From assembly GCF_002814235.1 (NCBI RefSeq), contig NZ_PHSU01000003.1, positions 310,001 through 374,000 on the forward strand: 64,000 nucleotides of DNA, given 5' to 3'. The DNA comes from Pseudomonas sp. QS1027 (GTDB lineage: Bacteria; Pseudomonadota; Gammaproteobacteria; Pseudomonadales; Pseudomonadaceae). A model generated the notes under the pieces. The model saw only the letters and a program-made list of their open reading frames with translations. It had not been told where the DNA came from and did not search any database. How positions within the stretch are numbered: the stretch's first letter is position 1; every line of letters begins with the position of its first letter. A program made the position numbers and the translations under genes. Positions 63,701 to 64,000 of the stretch are shown here, in pieces.

Positions 63701-63717
63701 GTACAATGATATTGTAC
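63701..63717. promoter_or_regulatory. Perfect 7-bp-arm palindrome overlapping a promoter
   Basis: GTACAAT-GAT-ATTGTAC, 20 bases before the start of the unknown gene at 63737. TACAAT (63702-63707) can serve as the -10. This looks like a repressor operator, in an A+T-richer stretch unlike the flanking core genes. GCAGGAGG (63721-63728) is a strong ribosome site. Confidence 0.55.
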
Positions 63718-63736
63718 CGAGCAGGAGGGCTTTTTC

Positions 63737-64000
63737 ATGACCAAACCAGCCACCACCAGTGCCGCAAGTGAAGTTCGTAAACTGGCCAGAGCACACAAGG
63801 TTACCGCCAAGCGCGACGGTATCAGCTGGATGGCCTCCACCATCACGCGTCTGTCTGGCGATACCGTGGTCTTGGATAGCATCGAGCAGCTTCTGGTCAA
63901 CCTGAAGCGCAAGGGTGTAATGAGTACTTCCGAAATCCTCGCATTGCAGGTGCGCTACCTTCAAGAGAAAAGCGCTCCCAAAACAACTGCAAAGAAGAAG
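63737..64000 (+). CDS. Unrecognised gene, 5' part only (runs off the right edge)
   Basis: 88 codons without a stop, starting at ATG 63737 after a strong GCAGGAGG site. The product begins MTKPATTSAASEVRKLARAH, is mostly helical and basic (KRDGISWMASTITRLSGD, then LVNLKRKGVMSTSEI and a lysine-rich stretch). It lacks any motif I recognise. The small basic start and the palindromic operator upstream would fit an autoregulated module such as a toxin-antitoxin or phage/island gene, but this is inference. Codon use contains more A/T-ending codons than neighbours. Confidence 0.65.
   Translation, partial: MTKPATTSAASEVRKLARAHKVTAKRDGISWMASTITRLSGDTVVLDSIEQLLVNLKRKGVMSTSEILALQVRYLQEKSAPKTTAKKK

Overview
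This is chromosomal DNA of a fluorescent-group Pseudomonas. The evidence is high G+C coding sequence, Pseudomonas-type gene order (nadA–bepA–TusA-like–bcp–gcvR–dapA–bamC–purC; rnd–ycgL–2-hydroxyacid dehydrogenase; a KAS III gene followed by an ECF sigma/anti-sigma pair), an OprD-family porin, and REP-type palindromes. Most of the window is conserved core genome. There is no rRNA, CRISPR array, insertion sequence or prophage. One tRNA gene is present.

Layout. 1-8.4 kb: start of a type I pantothenate kinase gene, NAD and lysine biosynthesis (nadA, dapA), envelope assembly (bepA, bamC), a TusA-like sulfur carrier, a peroxiredoxin, gcvR, purC, then tRNA-Ser(CGA) with a strong terminator. 8.4-11.1 kb: a small accessory patch with an orphan HigA antitoxin beside what looks like the wreck of its HigB toxin, a LysR regulator, a complete toxin-antitoxin pair and a tautomerase. 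11.2-13.4 kb: the cyanate cluster cynT-cynS with divergent cynR. 13.7-24.8 kb: a glutamine-synthetase-like ligase, a methyltransferase, RNase D, YcgL, a hydroxyacid dehydrogenase, a nitroreductase, a YcgN protein, a degenerate peptidase-like exported protein, an rRNA/tRNA methyltransferase, two glutathione transferases around a TetR regulator, and an HD-GYP protein. 25-33 kb: a chemoreceptor, an HNH protein, a spermidine-synthase-like protein, a cNMP-binding protein, a prolyl oligopeptidase and small membrane proteins. 33-37.8 kb: a 5-oxoproline module (LysR, MFS transporter, pxpABC). 37.9-45.8 kb: VWA/MoxR pair, AsmA-like protein, cysK, LpxO-like hydroxylase, two EamA exporters. 45.9-55.6 kb: aceK, hrpA, a KAS III, an ECF sigma factor with a soluble zinc anti-sigma, and a porin. 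55.9-63.5 kb: a COG3146 acyltransferase, an ABC exporter, ppiA, a hydrolase, a LysR regulator, azoR and a third EamA transporter.

The right edge (about 63.5-64.0 kb) changes character. A 36-codon tail of an otherwise missing gene abuts an A+T-richer promoter with a perfect palindrome and an unrecognised gene that runs off the window. This is the best candidate for the start of something acquired. Four REP inverted pairs of two sequence types sit at 3' ends of genes, and no RAYT transposase gene is visible.

No clearly new multi-gene system is visible. The observations most worth pursuing are the right-edge junction, the decayed higB next to intact higA behind a tRNA gene, the peptidase fold with a substituted zinc motif, the HD-GYP protein with a four-cysteine tail, the KAS III/ECF/anti-sigma/porin neighbourhood, and a 54-codon small ORF upstream of an EamA gene.
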